64,000 bases of DNA from NCBI GenBank assembly GCA_009599575.1, contig VWND01000001.1, positions 1,240,001-1,304,000 on the forward strand, given 5' to 3'. Origin of the DNA: Blumeriella jaapii (taxonomy: Eukaryota > Ascomycota > Leotiomycetes > Helotiales > Drepanopezizaceae). Below are positions 35,201 to 46,484 of the stretch, piece after piece. The notes below the pieces were generated by a model that searched no databases, had not been told where the DNA came from, and saw nothing but the letters and a program-made list of their open reading frames with translations. Every line of letters begins with the position of its first letter. Within the stretch, counting starts at the first letter, position 1. The translations under genes and the position numbers were made by a program.

Positions 35201-37860
35201 TAATAACGTTATTCGTAAAGATCGCTATCCTTTTTCTTTTATCGATAAGATTTTTGCTCGTTTCTCGGGAGCGCGAATTTTTACGAAGCTCGATATTCGT
35301 TAAGCTTTTTATAGAATTCGAATGGATCCCGCCAATAAAAAATTAACGACGTTTCGTACGCGTTACGGCGCTTATAAATGCAAAATGTTATTTTTTAGCC
35401 TTATTAATAAATTCGCAATTTACCAACGTTATATAAACGACGTTTTTTTCGATTATTTAAACGATTTTTGCATTACATATCTGAATAATATTTTTATTTA
35501 TTCGTCCGACCTTTTGAAATACGTTATATACGTTCGCAAAATGCTCCAAAGGTTCGCTGACGCTGGATTACAGGCCGATATTCGAAAGTTTGAATTTAAT
35601 ATTACTCGGATTCGTTATTTAGGTTTTATTATTTCGATTGAAAGCCTAGAAGTAAATTTAAAAAAGATTTTCGTAGTCGCCCATTAAAAGCTTTCTATTA
35701 TTGTAAAAGGTGTACAAAGCTTTTTTGATTTTTATAATTTTTACCGACGTTTTATTCGAAACTACGGTATAATTGCAAAACCTTTAGTTTATTTAATCAA
35801 GGCTAACGTTTCTTATAATTTTACTTTTGAATATTAAAAAAGTTTCGACCTTTTTACATTAGCTTTTACTATTATATCAGTTTTATAATATTACAGGCAA
35901 AACTTTTTTTGCATATTAAAAACTAACGCTTTCGACGGCGTAGTAGCTTTTGTGTTTTCGCAATTTTATAATAACGACTGGTTTTCAATCGCTTATTTTA
36001 GCAAAACTATAGCTTTCGCAAAGCTAAACTACGTTGTATACGATAAAAAGATATTCGCAATCGTAAAATCTTTAGGCAATTTTCGTGCTGAATTAATTAA
36101 TTCAGTTTATCAAATTAAAATAATTATTAATTATAAGACTTTGGAATATTTTATAATCTTTAAATTTTAAACGCTCGATAGGCACGCTGGGCCGAGCTTC
36201 TCGCCGACTACAATTTTTTTATTACGTATAAACTAAATAAACACAACCTTTTGATTAACGCATTAATACGTCGTACAAGCGAATTCGACCGTCAAAACAA
36301 TTTTAAACGCATTCAGCGCTTGCAAATCTTTTTTCGAACAAATCAGATCGATCACCGCTTTTTAACTGAAAAACTTCGATTTTTTACGGTTTCCGAAACA
36401 ATTGTTTTTATCGTTAAAATAGCTGATTTTTTTTTCGCATTTCGTATCGTTAACCAGCTTTTCTACGCTAATCGCATAATTAGCAGCCTGATAGCTTTTC
36501 GAAAAAAAACTGTACGAGACGCTACGAAAAAGAACGACGATAACAACACTTCGTTTCCGTATATACTTGAACGCGATCTGCTGTTATATTACGGTCGCTT
36601 AATAATATCAAACGTCGATTATTTCCGTTTGGCTTTTATACGAAAAATGCACGATTAAATTTTCACCGCTTATTTTAGCGTTCGTAAAACTACGCAATTG
36701 CTTTCGGACCAATATTATTAGCGAAGTATAACAGCTTTTATAAAACAATACTATCGCAATTACTACGCTTATCGAAGGAGTTTTGTTCTAAAAAATAAAC
36801 GCCCCGGCTTCTTTTAGTTTTTTTTCTGTTTTTAATTATTTTTGAAAGCACGTTATAATAAACTTTTACAGCTTTAACAAAAATAAATACAATTACGATA
36901 ACGTGTTCGTAATAATAGATCGCTTTTCCAAGCAAGCTATTTCGATCTTTTGCTATAAAAATATCGACGCTCGAAGCTTCGCTAAATTGTATATATTTTA
37001 CGTGTACAGGTATTTTGGCCTTTCAAAAAGTATTATTAGCGATCGTGGCCCCTAGTATTGGTCTATCTTTTGGTCTGAATTAAATAAAATACTCGGTACG
37101 CAATTAAAGTTTTCGATAGCCGCTTATTTTAAAACCGACGGTCAGACCGAAATTTACAATTAATATTTGCAAAAACGCTTTCGACTTTTCGTAAATTTTT
37201 ATTAAAACAATTGGAACGAATTTCTCTTAATAATAAATTTCGCTTAAATAGTATTTTTTTACGAAAATCTAGGTGGCCTTTCACTTTTTGAAATTGTATA
37301 CGGTTATATTTTTCATACCAATTGGAACTGGAAGCTCGATACTTTCCTTTTTTTTAATTTTTTATATAAGCTAAACGCAAACGAAGCTCGTGCGTACGCT
37401 CGCCGTTATTACGACGCCTGAAACTTCGCTAAATCGCACTTTTAATAAGCTTACGATAAAATAAAAAAAAATACGAATAAGTTTCGCCGCGCGATCGATT
37501 TTAACGTTGGCGATTACGTATGGCTCGATATGCGTTTATTTCCGACTTCTCGGCCTTTTCGCAAATTCGACAATTTTACAAACGGCCTTTTTAAAGTTAT
37601 AGCTAAAATTTTCGACAACGCTTTTAAGCTAGATTTTTTTAATATTATAAACGTACATTCAGTTTTTTACGCTAGTCGATTGCGTAAAACAGCTGACGAC
37701 GCGCTTTCAGGTCAGGTTAACTCAGTTTTTGAATTTATTAATATAATTGATAAGCTTAAATACGAAATCGAAAAATTGATCGCCTGTCGAGTGCAGCGGA
37801 AAACTTTTCAGTACAAAGCTTTTTGGATAAGCTTAAATAAAGATCTTATATAATATTCCG
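32300..37860 (+). pseudogene. Element C gag-pol (degraded)
   Basis: The gag-like region covers about 32600-33700. The pol region is recognisable from about 34900 (PPEYKNFEHVFSKAASNEL). Reverse transcriptase spans 35155-35700: RFCIDYRAFNNV, then FTKLDIR with a stop at the expected Trp, and the catalytic YxDD box read as YLNNIFIYS, which would abolish activity. RNase H follows at 35900-36170 (FSKTIAFAKLNYVVYDKK) and integrase at 36540-37350 (SDRGP, KTDGQTE). A chromodomain-like end lies near 37690-37860. Stops are mostly TAA/TAG at positions where the family has Trp or Gln. No intact protein is possible. Confidence 0.88.
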
Positions 37861-38053
37861 CGTTTAATTTTATATATGCTTTTTTAAAAATGCGCGACTT
37901 TTATTTGGCGTATAAAAAGCTTTCCGGTTCTTTTGCAAAACTTGTAAATTGGCTGAAAGCGTATTCCGAAAGTTTGGATTCGTACGATTATTTGAATAGC
38001 GACGTACCAATGGATAAAAGCTCGAAGGCGCGCTTTTTCGGACGGGGAGGTAG

Positions 38054-38322
38054 TGTAACGATTTACTTTGTTGCCACTTCTCGTGTCATTTCAGCAATTA
38101 CGTATAGCTGCAAGCTTTCTGGTCTCCTGGTGGGTTTCCCTATCAATTGTGGAAATTATTTATATATATAAGGCTTTCTTTTCTTAGCAACTTCTGCCTT
38201 TTGCAATTATTGATTTTAAGTAAATATTTTTGTTACAGAACCAAAGGCTCGTTTTTCATACCATATGAACACGGCGACCAGTTGACTGATCTTCCAGCCC
38301 TTCGACTAATTAGATCGTCACA
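38054..38322 (+). repeat. Element C right LTR (less degraded)
   Basis: 269 bp, starts TGTAACGATT and ends TCGTCACA, followed by the target duplication ATCAG. It keeps the CA terminus lost from the left copy. Confidence 0.93.
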
Positions 38323-41300
38323 ATCAGCGACGAAACGAAAAATAATAGACGACGAGACGAGCGCAAAGAAAAGAAAAAGGAAAAGACTTATACTTACGAT
38401 CAAAACTCAAAGGCTAAAACAGATACATACCGTTTTCGATTCGAGAATACGTTATAAAAAAAAAAACGAAAGCGAAAAAACGACAATCCTAACAAAATCC
38501 TTTGGAATCTTAAAACTCCTAACGATTTCTTTTACTTTTCGAAATGCAGTCGCTGCCAAAAAAAAAAGCACCGCATAGCCAATTGTTCAGAAATCGAATA
38601 TTATAAATGCAACAGAAAAAGATATATAGCCCCAAACTGCTCCGAAGCTAACAAATCTAAAAATTCGGGAAAAGCTTCCGCTCGATCTTAATTTCGTCGC
38701 TATTAATAAAATCGAGCGAAAAAAAAAAGCAAAAAATAATAATTTCAGTCGAAATTAAAAAAGCCAAAAGCGAAATTCGTACGAAACGAGCTTTTATCGA
38801 TTGCGGCGCGAAGAAAAACTGCGTAATTCAAAAATTATTAATTAAATGTAAATAAAAACCAACTTAAAAACGTATTAACTTATCTACGGTTGAAAAAAAA
38901 AAAGTAATTATTTACGGCACGTATACGCAATTTATTCGCGCTATTAATAATTATGAAACAATTAAAAAAATACAAAGCGATTTCGTGGCTTGCGATATAA
39001 ATATCCCAGGGGTTTTATTTATTTTAAGTTTCTTTTAATTACGAAATATCGACCCCGTTATAAGCTTTCGAACTAAATCGTAGCGATACCTAATCGAACG
39101 CTTATAATTTAATTTCGTTACAATTAAACGTTTTAAAAAGAAATTTAAAAAAAAGCAAGCGTTTTGTATCGTTTTAAAAAAAGCTACTGAAAAACAGCAT
39201 TAATTACTTTTTAAATACGACGATTACGCCGACGTATTCGACGATACCGCCGCGGTTACTTTAGCTTTTTACTATCTTATAAAACATCGAATAAACCTCG
39301 CGGAAAGAAAAAACCCTTTTTAAAAACCAATCTATTTTTTGTCGGAATCTGAACTTACCGAATTGCGCGAATATCTCGATTCGAGCTTAAAAAAAAATTA
39401 AATAAAAAAGTTTATTAACCCTGCCGGCGCATCGATAATATTTATACCGAAAAAAAACGGAAATTTACGATTATGCGTCGATTATAAAGGTTTAAACGCA
39501 GTTACGGTTAAAAATCGAACTTTTTTATCTTTTATAAGCGAAACTTTGGATCGTTTAAAAAAAGCTAAAATATTTACTAAGCTAGATTTTATTTAGGCGT
39601 ATTATCGCTTTCGAATAAAAAAAGAAAATAAATAAAAAACTGCGTTTCGCATTCGTTACGAATATTTCGAATACTGCGTATTACCTTTCGGCCTTTCGAA
39701 CGCACTAGCAACCTTCCAAGCGTATATTAATCAAGCTTTAGTCGGTTTAATAGATATTACGTATATAATTTACTTCGACGATATTTTAATATTTTTCGAA
39801 AATTCCGACGATTATACAAACGCAATAAAAAAAGTTTTCGAAAAATTTTGTATTAACAAATTTTACGGAAATCTGAAAAAATATATTTTCGATACGAATA
39901 CGATTAAGTTTTTAGGCTTCGTCGTTATTTTTACGAAAATTAAAATAGACCCAAAAAAAATAGATAATATTCGGAAATAACTTTTTTTTATTACGTGGCG
40001 AGATATTTAAATGTTTTTAGATTTTACCAACTTTTACAAACGTTTTATTAAAAACTACGCTAAGCTTTGCCGATTTATTACAAATCTTCTGAAAAAAATA
40101 TAACGAAAAAAAATATCGGATCCTTTTCGTTTTTTATTCGAAGCGAAGCTCGCTTTTTTATTTTTAAAAAAAAAGTTTTGCTAAGCATCGATTCTACGCT
40201 ATTTCGATTCTCGATTGAAAATTTAAATCGAAACAAACGCTTCGAAGTTCGCTATAAGCGGAATATTATTTTAATTGTTCGGCGAAAATGCGAAAATACG
40301 TTAATATTTTATCGCGTATTATTCGAAAAAGCTTTTTTTTATAAAACAAAAATACGAGGTCTACGACGCTAAGCTAATAGCTATAATTTACGCTTTTAGA
40401 TAATAGAGCTAATATTTACGTAGCGCTTTCGACGTTATTATTATGCGTATAAATTATTACAATTTAAAATACTTTTTTACGAAAAAACGTTAAACGGACG
40501 CTAAGCGAAATAGGCCGACGAGCTAACTAAATACGATTTTGCAATCGAATATAAAACAAAAGTTTCTAACCCGGCGAATAGTTTTTTCCGCCGGCCAAAT
40601 TTAAAAAAAGATTTAAAAAAAAATGACGAACAGCTGTTTACGCTGCATCGTAAGCTAAAACTAGTTTATTTAAGAAATTTTAAAATGTTTTTCGCAATAG
40701 AAATACGCTTAAAATCGAAGTATAAACTATTTCGCGCCGATAAGTATTCGAAGCTTTTGTTAACAAAATCAAAAGATAAAAAGCAAGCGGGAAAAAGCCA
40801 AATAAAAAACTTTTTCGCCGGACTGTTTTTTGCTAATATTACTAGTTGCAAATAATATATATTACGAAGCGTAGCCGTTGTGTTGCTATAATCCGAAACG
40901 GCTAATAACGAGCTAACAAAACCGATTTATAAAATTATTTTTAAATTACAAAAATTTAATTTTTTTGTATTATAAAAAACGTACGAGTCGGCTTCGCAAA
41001 GCAGTCGAGCCGGGTCCGAAGAATATTAGCGTATAAATCAAAATAAATTATTACGTTATAAAAAACGTGCGTATATTTCGAATAAAAGCGCTATTAAAAG
41101 CGAAATATTAAAAATTAATTACGACGATTCGACCGCCGGTTATTAGAATTTTCGGCGAACGCTAAAACTGGTCGAAAAAAAATATTTCTGGCTTGGTTTA
41201 CGAAACGACGTAAAGCGTTACGTTAATACGTATGGAAAGTGCCAGAAAAGCAAGTCTAGAAAGCATCGACCTTATGGCGAATTAGCTTTTTTTTCGACTT

Positions 41301-42450
41301 TTACGAAACTTTGGAAAAAAATAACCATAGATTTTATTACGGGTTTACTTTTTAGCAAAAAACGAAATCGTATTTACGATTTTATATTCGTTATAATAAA
41401 CCGATATACGAAGCTATCGAAATATATACCGATATAAAAAACGATTTTAGCCTTAGATTTGATTAAAATATTTATATAATACGTTTATAAAGATTTTGGC
41501 TATTTTAAAAAGATTATTACAAACAGAGGGTCAGTTTTTATTAATAAATTCTGATTTTTAATAATATTTTATTTATAAATACAACGTCGATTAAGCACCG
41601 TTTTCTATTTTTAAACAAATAGCCAAACGGAACGTCAAAACTAAGTTTTAAAATTTTACTTTCGTACGTATTGCGATTATCGACAAAACGATTAAGCTAC
41701 GAAGCTTATTTTAGCCGAATTTACGTATAACAATTCGATATACGCTTTTACGGATTTTATTTTTTTTCGCATATTATACGGTTTTTATTTAAAATTTAAC
41801 AGCAACGTCGAAAGCGACGTCGTAAAAAAAAGGGTATCGTCAGCGGAAAAACGAATTAAAATATTGCAAAAAAAAAGAAAAGTACTTAGTAAAAAGCTAA
41901 AAAAAGCCAACGCGAATCATAAAAGATTTTACGACGCTAAACACAAAAAAATTAGATTTCAAATAGGCGATAAAATATTATTATCGATTAAAAACCTTCG
42001 ATAACTGCGATTTTTTCGAAAGCTTTTAGATAAATATCTAAAGCTTTTTAAAATTAAACGAATTATATACGAGCACGGCCAAGCTTATTAATTCGAGCTT
42101 TTTTTTTAATATCGTATTTACGATATTTTCCACGTTTTTTTACTAGAACTTTGACAGAATCGGGACGATATCGAGCCGAAAAATAATATAATAGAATTTT
42201 AAAAATCCGAAGAATACGAGGTCAAATTAATATAAGTTTATAAAAATACAAAAAAGGGCCGATATTATTTGGTGCGATAGAAAAGCTATTTATTAAGCGA
42301 AGATTTTTAAAAGTCAGAAAACTATTTTACGAACGCAAAAAAAATTGTAGAAAAATACTTAAAAAATACGACAAATAATAGCAACGAAGCAGTAACGAAT
42401 GCGCGTCGTAAAAGCAAAAAAAAAAAAATAAAAATACTTAAAAAATTTTA
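38323..42450 (+). pseudogene. Element A gag 3' part and pol (degraded)
   Basis: It continues the gag frame of A beyond element C. A CCHC zinc knuckle reads CSRCQKKKHRIANC (about 38545-38590), followed by a second, mutated knuckle. A protease-like DCGAKKN lies near 38800. Reverse transcriptase runs 39400-39980, with [32 protein letters not shown] and an intact YFDDIL box. RNase H and the region up to KYDFAIEYK (about 40535) follow, then integrase at 41080-41800. A chromodomain (EYEVKLI...RYYLVR*KSYLLSEDF) lies at about 42205-42360. Conserved Trp codons have become TAG or TAA at several sites. Confidence 0.88.
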
Positions 42451-42658
42451 AAACCGCCGCTAAGCTAATTTATTTTTATCGTTATTTTTTTTTTTATCGT
42501 TATCGCTATTTTTTTTAAATTCAGAAGCAGCGGCAGGCTAAAAAGAATTAATATCAAACGAATTCGCAGAATATTCGATTTATTTTAATTAAAGCTTTTA
42601 CGATAGCCGTAATCGAATTTTAAATTGCAGCTACGATATTTTCGTAGGAATTCAGAAT

Positions 42659-43060
42659 TTAATTTAATTGGTTAAAATAGGTCCGAGCGACGTTTTCGAA
42701 ACGTCGGAAAATACGTTTTATATTAGCGTCGTTAAAAAAAGGGGCCGGCGCAGCCAAAGCTTTTAAAATAGCAATAGCCGCTAAACCGGCAAAAACGGAC
42801 GCAGCAGCAGCGGCGGCAGCCCGAGCCGCGGCGCGATTCGCACGATTTTCGATTATTATAAAAGCCGAAGCGTTATTTTTTTTTAAACGATTTATATAAA
42901 CGTCGTAAATAATAAAGTCGATAAAAGTTTTAGCAAAAGTTTTGGCCTCGGCAATAAAAGAAAAAAAAGCGGCAACGGCGGTAATAATATCGAAACGATT
43001 TATAAAATCGTTAAGGCCCGCGAAAAAGATTTGCGCTTCGGTGGCGCGTGCGGTAGGAAT
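42659..43060 (-). CDS. Candidate antisense frame inside element A, 3' of pol
   Basis: On the minus strand 133 consecutive sense codons run from 43060 to a TAA at 42659, in a region where other frames are full of stops. The translation is protein-like, with RATEAQIFFAGLNDFINRF, then AVAAFFSFIAEAKTFAKTFI and an Ala-rich stretch. Upstream the same frame continues with two TAA codons that could be RIP-altered CAA (LLLEFAFN*L*IPTA), so a longer ancestral frame is plausible. No ATG is preserved. I do not recognise a family. It could be a captured or accessory gene of the retroelement, or a chance frame favoured by composition. Confidence 0.35.
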   Translation of the reverse strand: MPTARATEAQIFFAGLNDFINRFDIITAVAAFFSFIAEAKTFAKTFIDFIIYDVYINRLKKNNASAFIIIENRANRAAARAAAAAAASVFAGLAAIAILKALAAPAPFFNDANIKRIFRRFENVARTYFNQLN

Positions 43061-43600
43061 TTATAATTAATTAAAAGCGAATTCGAGTAAAAGTTTAAAA
43101 GATTTACAAAAAAGCATTAAGTATGCGAAGCTTTGCAGCGGTTGTATTTTACGCTAAGAAGTTCGAAAACGCAAAAGAGCAAAAAGTCTTTTGTAATGCT
43201 TTCGCGTAAAATTAGACGGGCGCACCGAAGGCAAATAAAAGTTAAAAGCATTTTGAAAGTTCGCGGCGAACGCGGCGAAAAGCAATTGATTAAAATAGAA
43301 AAAAATTAATAAAAAAATAAAAATAAAAAAAAAAAAGAAAAAGTTAAGCAGGAAAATAGCGGCCATTTTAAAAAAAAAGGCTTTTTTAACGAAAATGCGA
43401 AGCGCTACCGAAAACAAAAAAAACAGAATAGCAGAACAGCCATAATTCACGACCGAAAGCGGAAGAAACAGTTATAATTCACGACCAAAAGCGAAAGAGA
43501 CCGTACGTTATTTCGAAGGCGTAACGCACGTTATATACGAAAGCATACGCATAAAGAAATCAGTCGCTTTTAAAAACCAAAAGCTTAGAAAAGGGGGTAA

Positions 43601-44013
43601 TGTCAGGAACCAATATTACGTATATAAGTCAGATGATCCGCCAAGACTTTTTGCTTTTTACTAATCTTCGAATAGCATTTTCTGCGGATAGGCCGTGGGG
43701 GCCGGATAGTACTGTGAAGGCTGGAAATGATATTTAAGTAAAATATTTTATAAAAATAATTGCTAAGGAACCAGTTATTAAAGTTATATTAAAAAGAATG
43801 AAAAAAGGTCGGGATAGGGGCTGGAAAAGCATATTAAATAGGATTCGCTTGGTTTTCTAGGAAATACTTTTTTCGAGGGCTCCATCCCTCCTTTTGTACT
43901 TATACACGCCTTCTACTAAAAATGTAGAAGGTAGAGATCAGTCTGATTATTAACCCAATCTTATCTGAGCTTTACTGTCTGAACTAGTGTTTCCCTGCCT
44001 TTCAATCCTTACA
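43601..44013 (+). repeat. Element A right LTR
   Basis: 413 bp, starts TGTCAGGAAC, ends CCTTACA, followed by the duplication GTGAC (44014-44018) and then P450 exon 2 sequence. Confidence 0.95.
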
Positions 44014-44369
44014 GTGACATTCTCAATGTTCCATGGAATCGAGCTGAGCTTCCACTATTTACCCGATTACTTTCGAGACTCCCCAAATCGAACAGGCGAG
44101 AGGCTTGTTACTTTTTGGCTTTTAACGACATGAAGAGACTTTGTTGAAATTCGACTTACCAGCAAGGGGCCGGGTATCTTAGACAACGGGCCGGTGAAGG
44201 CATTGATAATGGCAAGAATAACTCGTCGAGAAAAACCTCTGCAGCTGCGAGCCAGAACAGTATGACAAAAGAGATATGCATCACCACGTTCGATGAAACT
44301 CGACTTTAGGCTTTTGATAGTCGGGATTTCAAGGAGCAGGCTCTCACTTGATGCGTCGAAAAGATTCAT

Positions 44370-45258
44370 GCTGACCCCGCACTATGGGTGTCTACTACAC
44401 GTGAAAGCCTCTATTCTGTACGTACTGTAAGATGCTGCGATTAGTTGACGAGACACTCTGAAGTTTCCGAAGACAGCGTCCATCGGAGAGAGCAATGTAT
44501 CTGATTTAAACACGAAGTACTTGGAGTATTCTCATCCTTTAAGACCTTCATCAATGAGAGCTGTACCGGCTACGAGATAGACGAGAGAACAATTACTTTT
44601 CCGGAATACCAAAACGTAATAACCTTCTGTCTCGGAAATGGAACTTTGGCCTAACGATCTATGATCTGGAGGTCTGGCTGTCATGCCATCTTAAGAAGGC
44701 TCGGAAACGGCATCTTGTCGTTAGGGGATTTCTGAACTGCGCAGAGTCCGCAAAGTCTGCAGCTTCATAGGCCTTAAGAGTCGGGAAAGGACTCTGCAGG
44801 TCATTTAATCCCAGATTTGCTGATACAGTACAATGGGAAATATACTGGATCAAAGGATTGAGCACCGTCCAATAGAAATACCGCTGCCAGGAAATCCTGC
44901 CGTGCAGTGTCTGAGATGCGAGAAGAGCAAGTGTGAGGAGGCTTCTGGAGCCGAGCTTTTGCAGCTACTGAAAAGAGCAGCCATTTAGGACATATCACTG
45001 TGGAGTGTGTAAGCGAAAGCTATGATGTGGGGAAAGGAATATTTCTAATGAAATAAAACACACAAGAGAGAAACATACATACACGAACAGTAAGAGGGCA
45101 GAGGCATGGCTTCAGGCATCGTAAAGTGAATGTTGATTTGGCCAACAACGTCCGTTACACACGATTTAACTAAGTAAACGCCCTTCCAATGCGAGCGCCC
45201 CTTCCCGTATTGATGAAATGCTACATTCGTACAGCTTATAACGGTTCGGCGTATTCGC
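44370..45258. other. Gene-free interval
   Basis: Upstream of the P450 start and downstream of the next minus-strand gene. It should contain the P450 promoter. No gene supported. Confidence 0.55.
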
Positions 45259-46188
45259 CTACCGCCGCCCCATAAAAGACGTCCAGCCTCCAGATTTGGG
45301 TTGCTCATTATCATCCGCCTTAGTGCCTATCCGGTCCAATGGCCCACCGGCTTTTTGATTCTCCTTCTCCTGAGCAAATGCATCTCTGGCCTTGCTCGTG
45401 ATGGCCATCTTCTTCTCCCCAATCGCCCTCACGATGTCGCTTTCCCGCTCGCCTAGGGTATCGTTCTCCTCGCCCAAAGCTTCGTGACCCAATATTTTCT
45501 CACTGGTCCCCAGCTCATGCCCTTCCTCCTCCTTCTTCAGGCCCGAGAACAGCCATTCCTTGCTCCGTTTGAAGATTCCTTTCTTTTCTGCTTTCGCCCG
45601 CGCAAATTCCTCTAGCCGGGCTGCATGCTCATCCTCACGCTTTATGAAATTGATCTCTTCTTCCGTAGCCGTACCAGCTGCAATTGACTGCTTTGCGTTG
45701 TAAATAGCATTCGCGTGCAGGGCCTTTTGCTCCTCGAAGTACTGGGCGCGCTTTCGACGGTTGAAGACCATCATATCCGAGAGAGCATACACAGTGACAC
45801 CACCAGCAGCAACTGCGATCATTCATTAGCTTTCATTCCAACAACCATGCACCAAATCTTCAATTGAATTGAATGAGTGAATAAGGAAAGCATACCAGTG
45901 GCACCAATCAAGCTCAGTGTGAAGAATTTATGTGCCCGATCCGCCCACACCCGTCCCCTGATAATCATCTTGTCGACCGTTGTGATTTGCGCATCTCGGG
46001 CCCGGTTCGCAGCAGCTCTCAATCTCCTGACCTTCTCCTGAGGAGTCTCTCCAGCCGGCGCGGTACCTTACTGACGTCCCCGGCGGCAAATTTCTCGGGG
46101 GGATGTTGCTAGATCTAGACGGCGGTTTCGCAGTCGCATGAGGAATTGTCGACGTAAAGCGAGTGGCATCAGTCGCGGATTGTGGCAT
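45259..46188 (-). CDS. Small mitochondrial-type single-pass membrane protein (possible frameshift)
   Basis: A conserved Pezizomycotina protein that I associate with entries annotated as cytochrome oxidase c assembly; that label is tentative. Read as 46188-45896 and 45812-45259. The intron 45813-45895 has branch GCTAATG and acceptor ATCGCAG and restores IGATVAAGGVTVYALSDMM, a membrane helix followed by a positively charged FNRRKRAQYF. The C-terminal half is a charged coiled coil with GIFKRSKEWLFSGLKKEEE. Near 46065 the frame changes by one base: PPGTSVR upstream, then PAGETPQEKVRRLR downstream. Either one base is extra or missing, or a very short 34-nt intron (46038-46071) is used. The motif ETPQEKVRRL looks coding, so I favour an indel. 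Confidence 0.75.
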
Positions 46189-46484
46189 AATGGCGACCGG
46201 TAGTACGGATGAGAGGAGTGGTGGATGGTCGAGGATTTCACATTTGATGTGTTTCGCCTCGCTGGACAAGCTGGAGATTTTTTGGAAGTTCTATGATCGA
46301 TGGATGCATTTTAGCGCGGCGATACCCGCACAGGGGCTCGAGCTTCATCGTATCGGAAAGTCGTTTGATACAACACAGGCTTCCACTCGTTTGGCCTTTG
46401 CCGTCACTTCAATACGTGTTTTACGCCTGTGTTAGAAACATATCCAGCTCTTGTTGGGAAATTGAGGTGCCAAACTCCGAGTTC

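Larger units (their letters stand above)
31898..38322 (+). mobile_element. Element C: second Ty3/Gypsy retrotransposon nested in A
   Basis: A 6425-bp element with 269-bp LTRs (31898-32166 and 38054-38322) and perfect target duplication ATCAG (31893-31897 and 38323-38327). A purine tract GGACGGGGAGGTAG precedes the right LTR, so it reads left to right. The interior holds gag-like, reverse transcriptase, RNase H, integrase and a chromodomain-like C-terminus, all broken by stops. The left LTR is much more T-rich than the right one. The 20-T tract near 34470 and other T runs dominate the gag half. It belongs to a different family from A, judging by LTR length and sequence. Confidence 0.93.
28433..44013 (+). 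mobile_element. Element A: Ty3/Gypsy chromovirus with two nested elements
   Basis: An LTR retrotransposon bounded by 413-bp LTRs (28433-28845 and 43601-44013) that start TGTCAGG and end CCTTAYA. Both sides carry the 5-bp target duplication GTGAC (28428-28432 and 44014-44018). A purine tract AGAAAAGGGGG precedes the right LTR, so the element reads left to right. The interior order is gag, CCHC zinc knuckle, protease-like region, reverse transcriptase, RNase H, integrase, chromodomain, which defines a chromovirus. Elements B (30027-31820) and C (31898-38322) sit in its gag region; without them A is about 7.4 kb. It is AT-rich and carries many in-frame stops at conserved Trp positions, as RIP would give. 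About 1.1 kb between the chromodomain and the right LTR is unusually long and holds a candidate antisense frame. Confidence 0.95.
26741..44369 (-). pseudogene. Cytochrome P450 gene split by a 15.6-kb retrotransposon nest
   Basis: A fungal microsomal-type cytochrome P450. Exons, 5' to 3' on the minus strand: 44160-44369, 44014-44054 joined to 28366-28427 (one exon split by the element), 28153-28307, 27930-28094, 27561-27877, 27287-27498, 27177-27235, 26956-27122 and 26741-26897. Without the element and one 5-bp duplication the frame is open for 514 residues. Family marks are the IPGP hinge, I-helix LAGSDTT, ExxR in YESMRVRP, PERW, and heme loop FSRGSRRCIG followed by EQFAWRELR. All introns are GT-AG and all junctions keep phase. 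The insertion falls after about residue 83, so no full-length mRNA is expected. I see no other disabling change, which suggests a recent loss or an allele intact in sister strains. The substrate and CYP family are not known. Confidence 0.9.

Noticed and set aside
43154..43450. 98-codon minus-strand frame in element A with a long Phe run
   Set aside because: The middle is a translation of an A-rich run; it is not convincing as a protein, unlike the Ala-rich frame next to it.
28433..44013. The retroelement nest as a giant intron of the P450
   Set aside because: The boundaries are LTR ends with a 5-bp target duplication, not splice sites, and the exon reads in frame only when one duplication is dropped.
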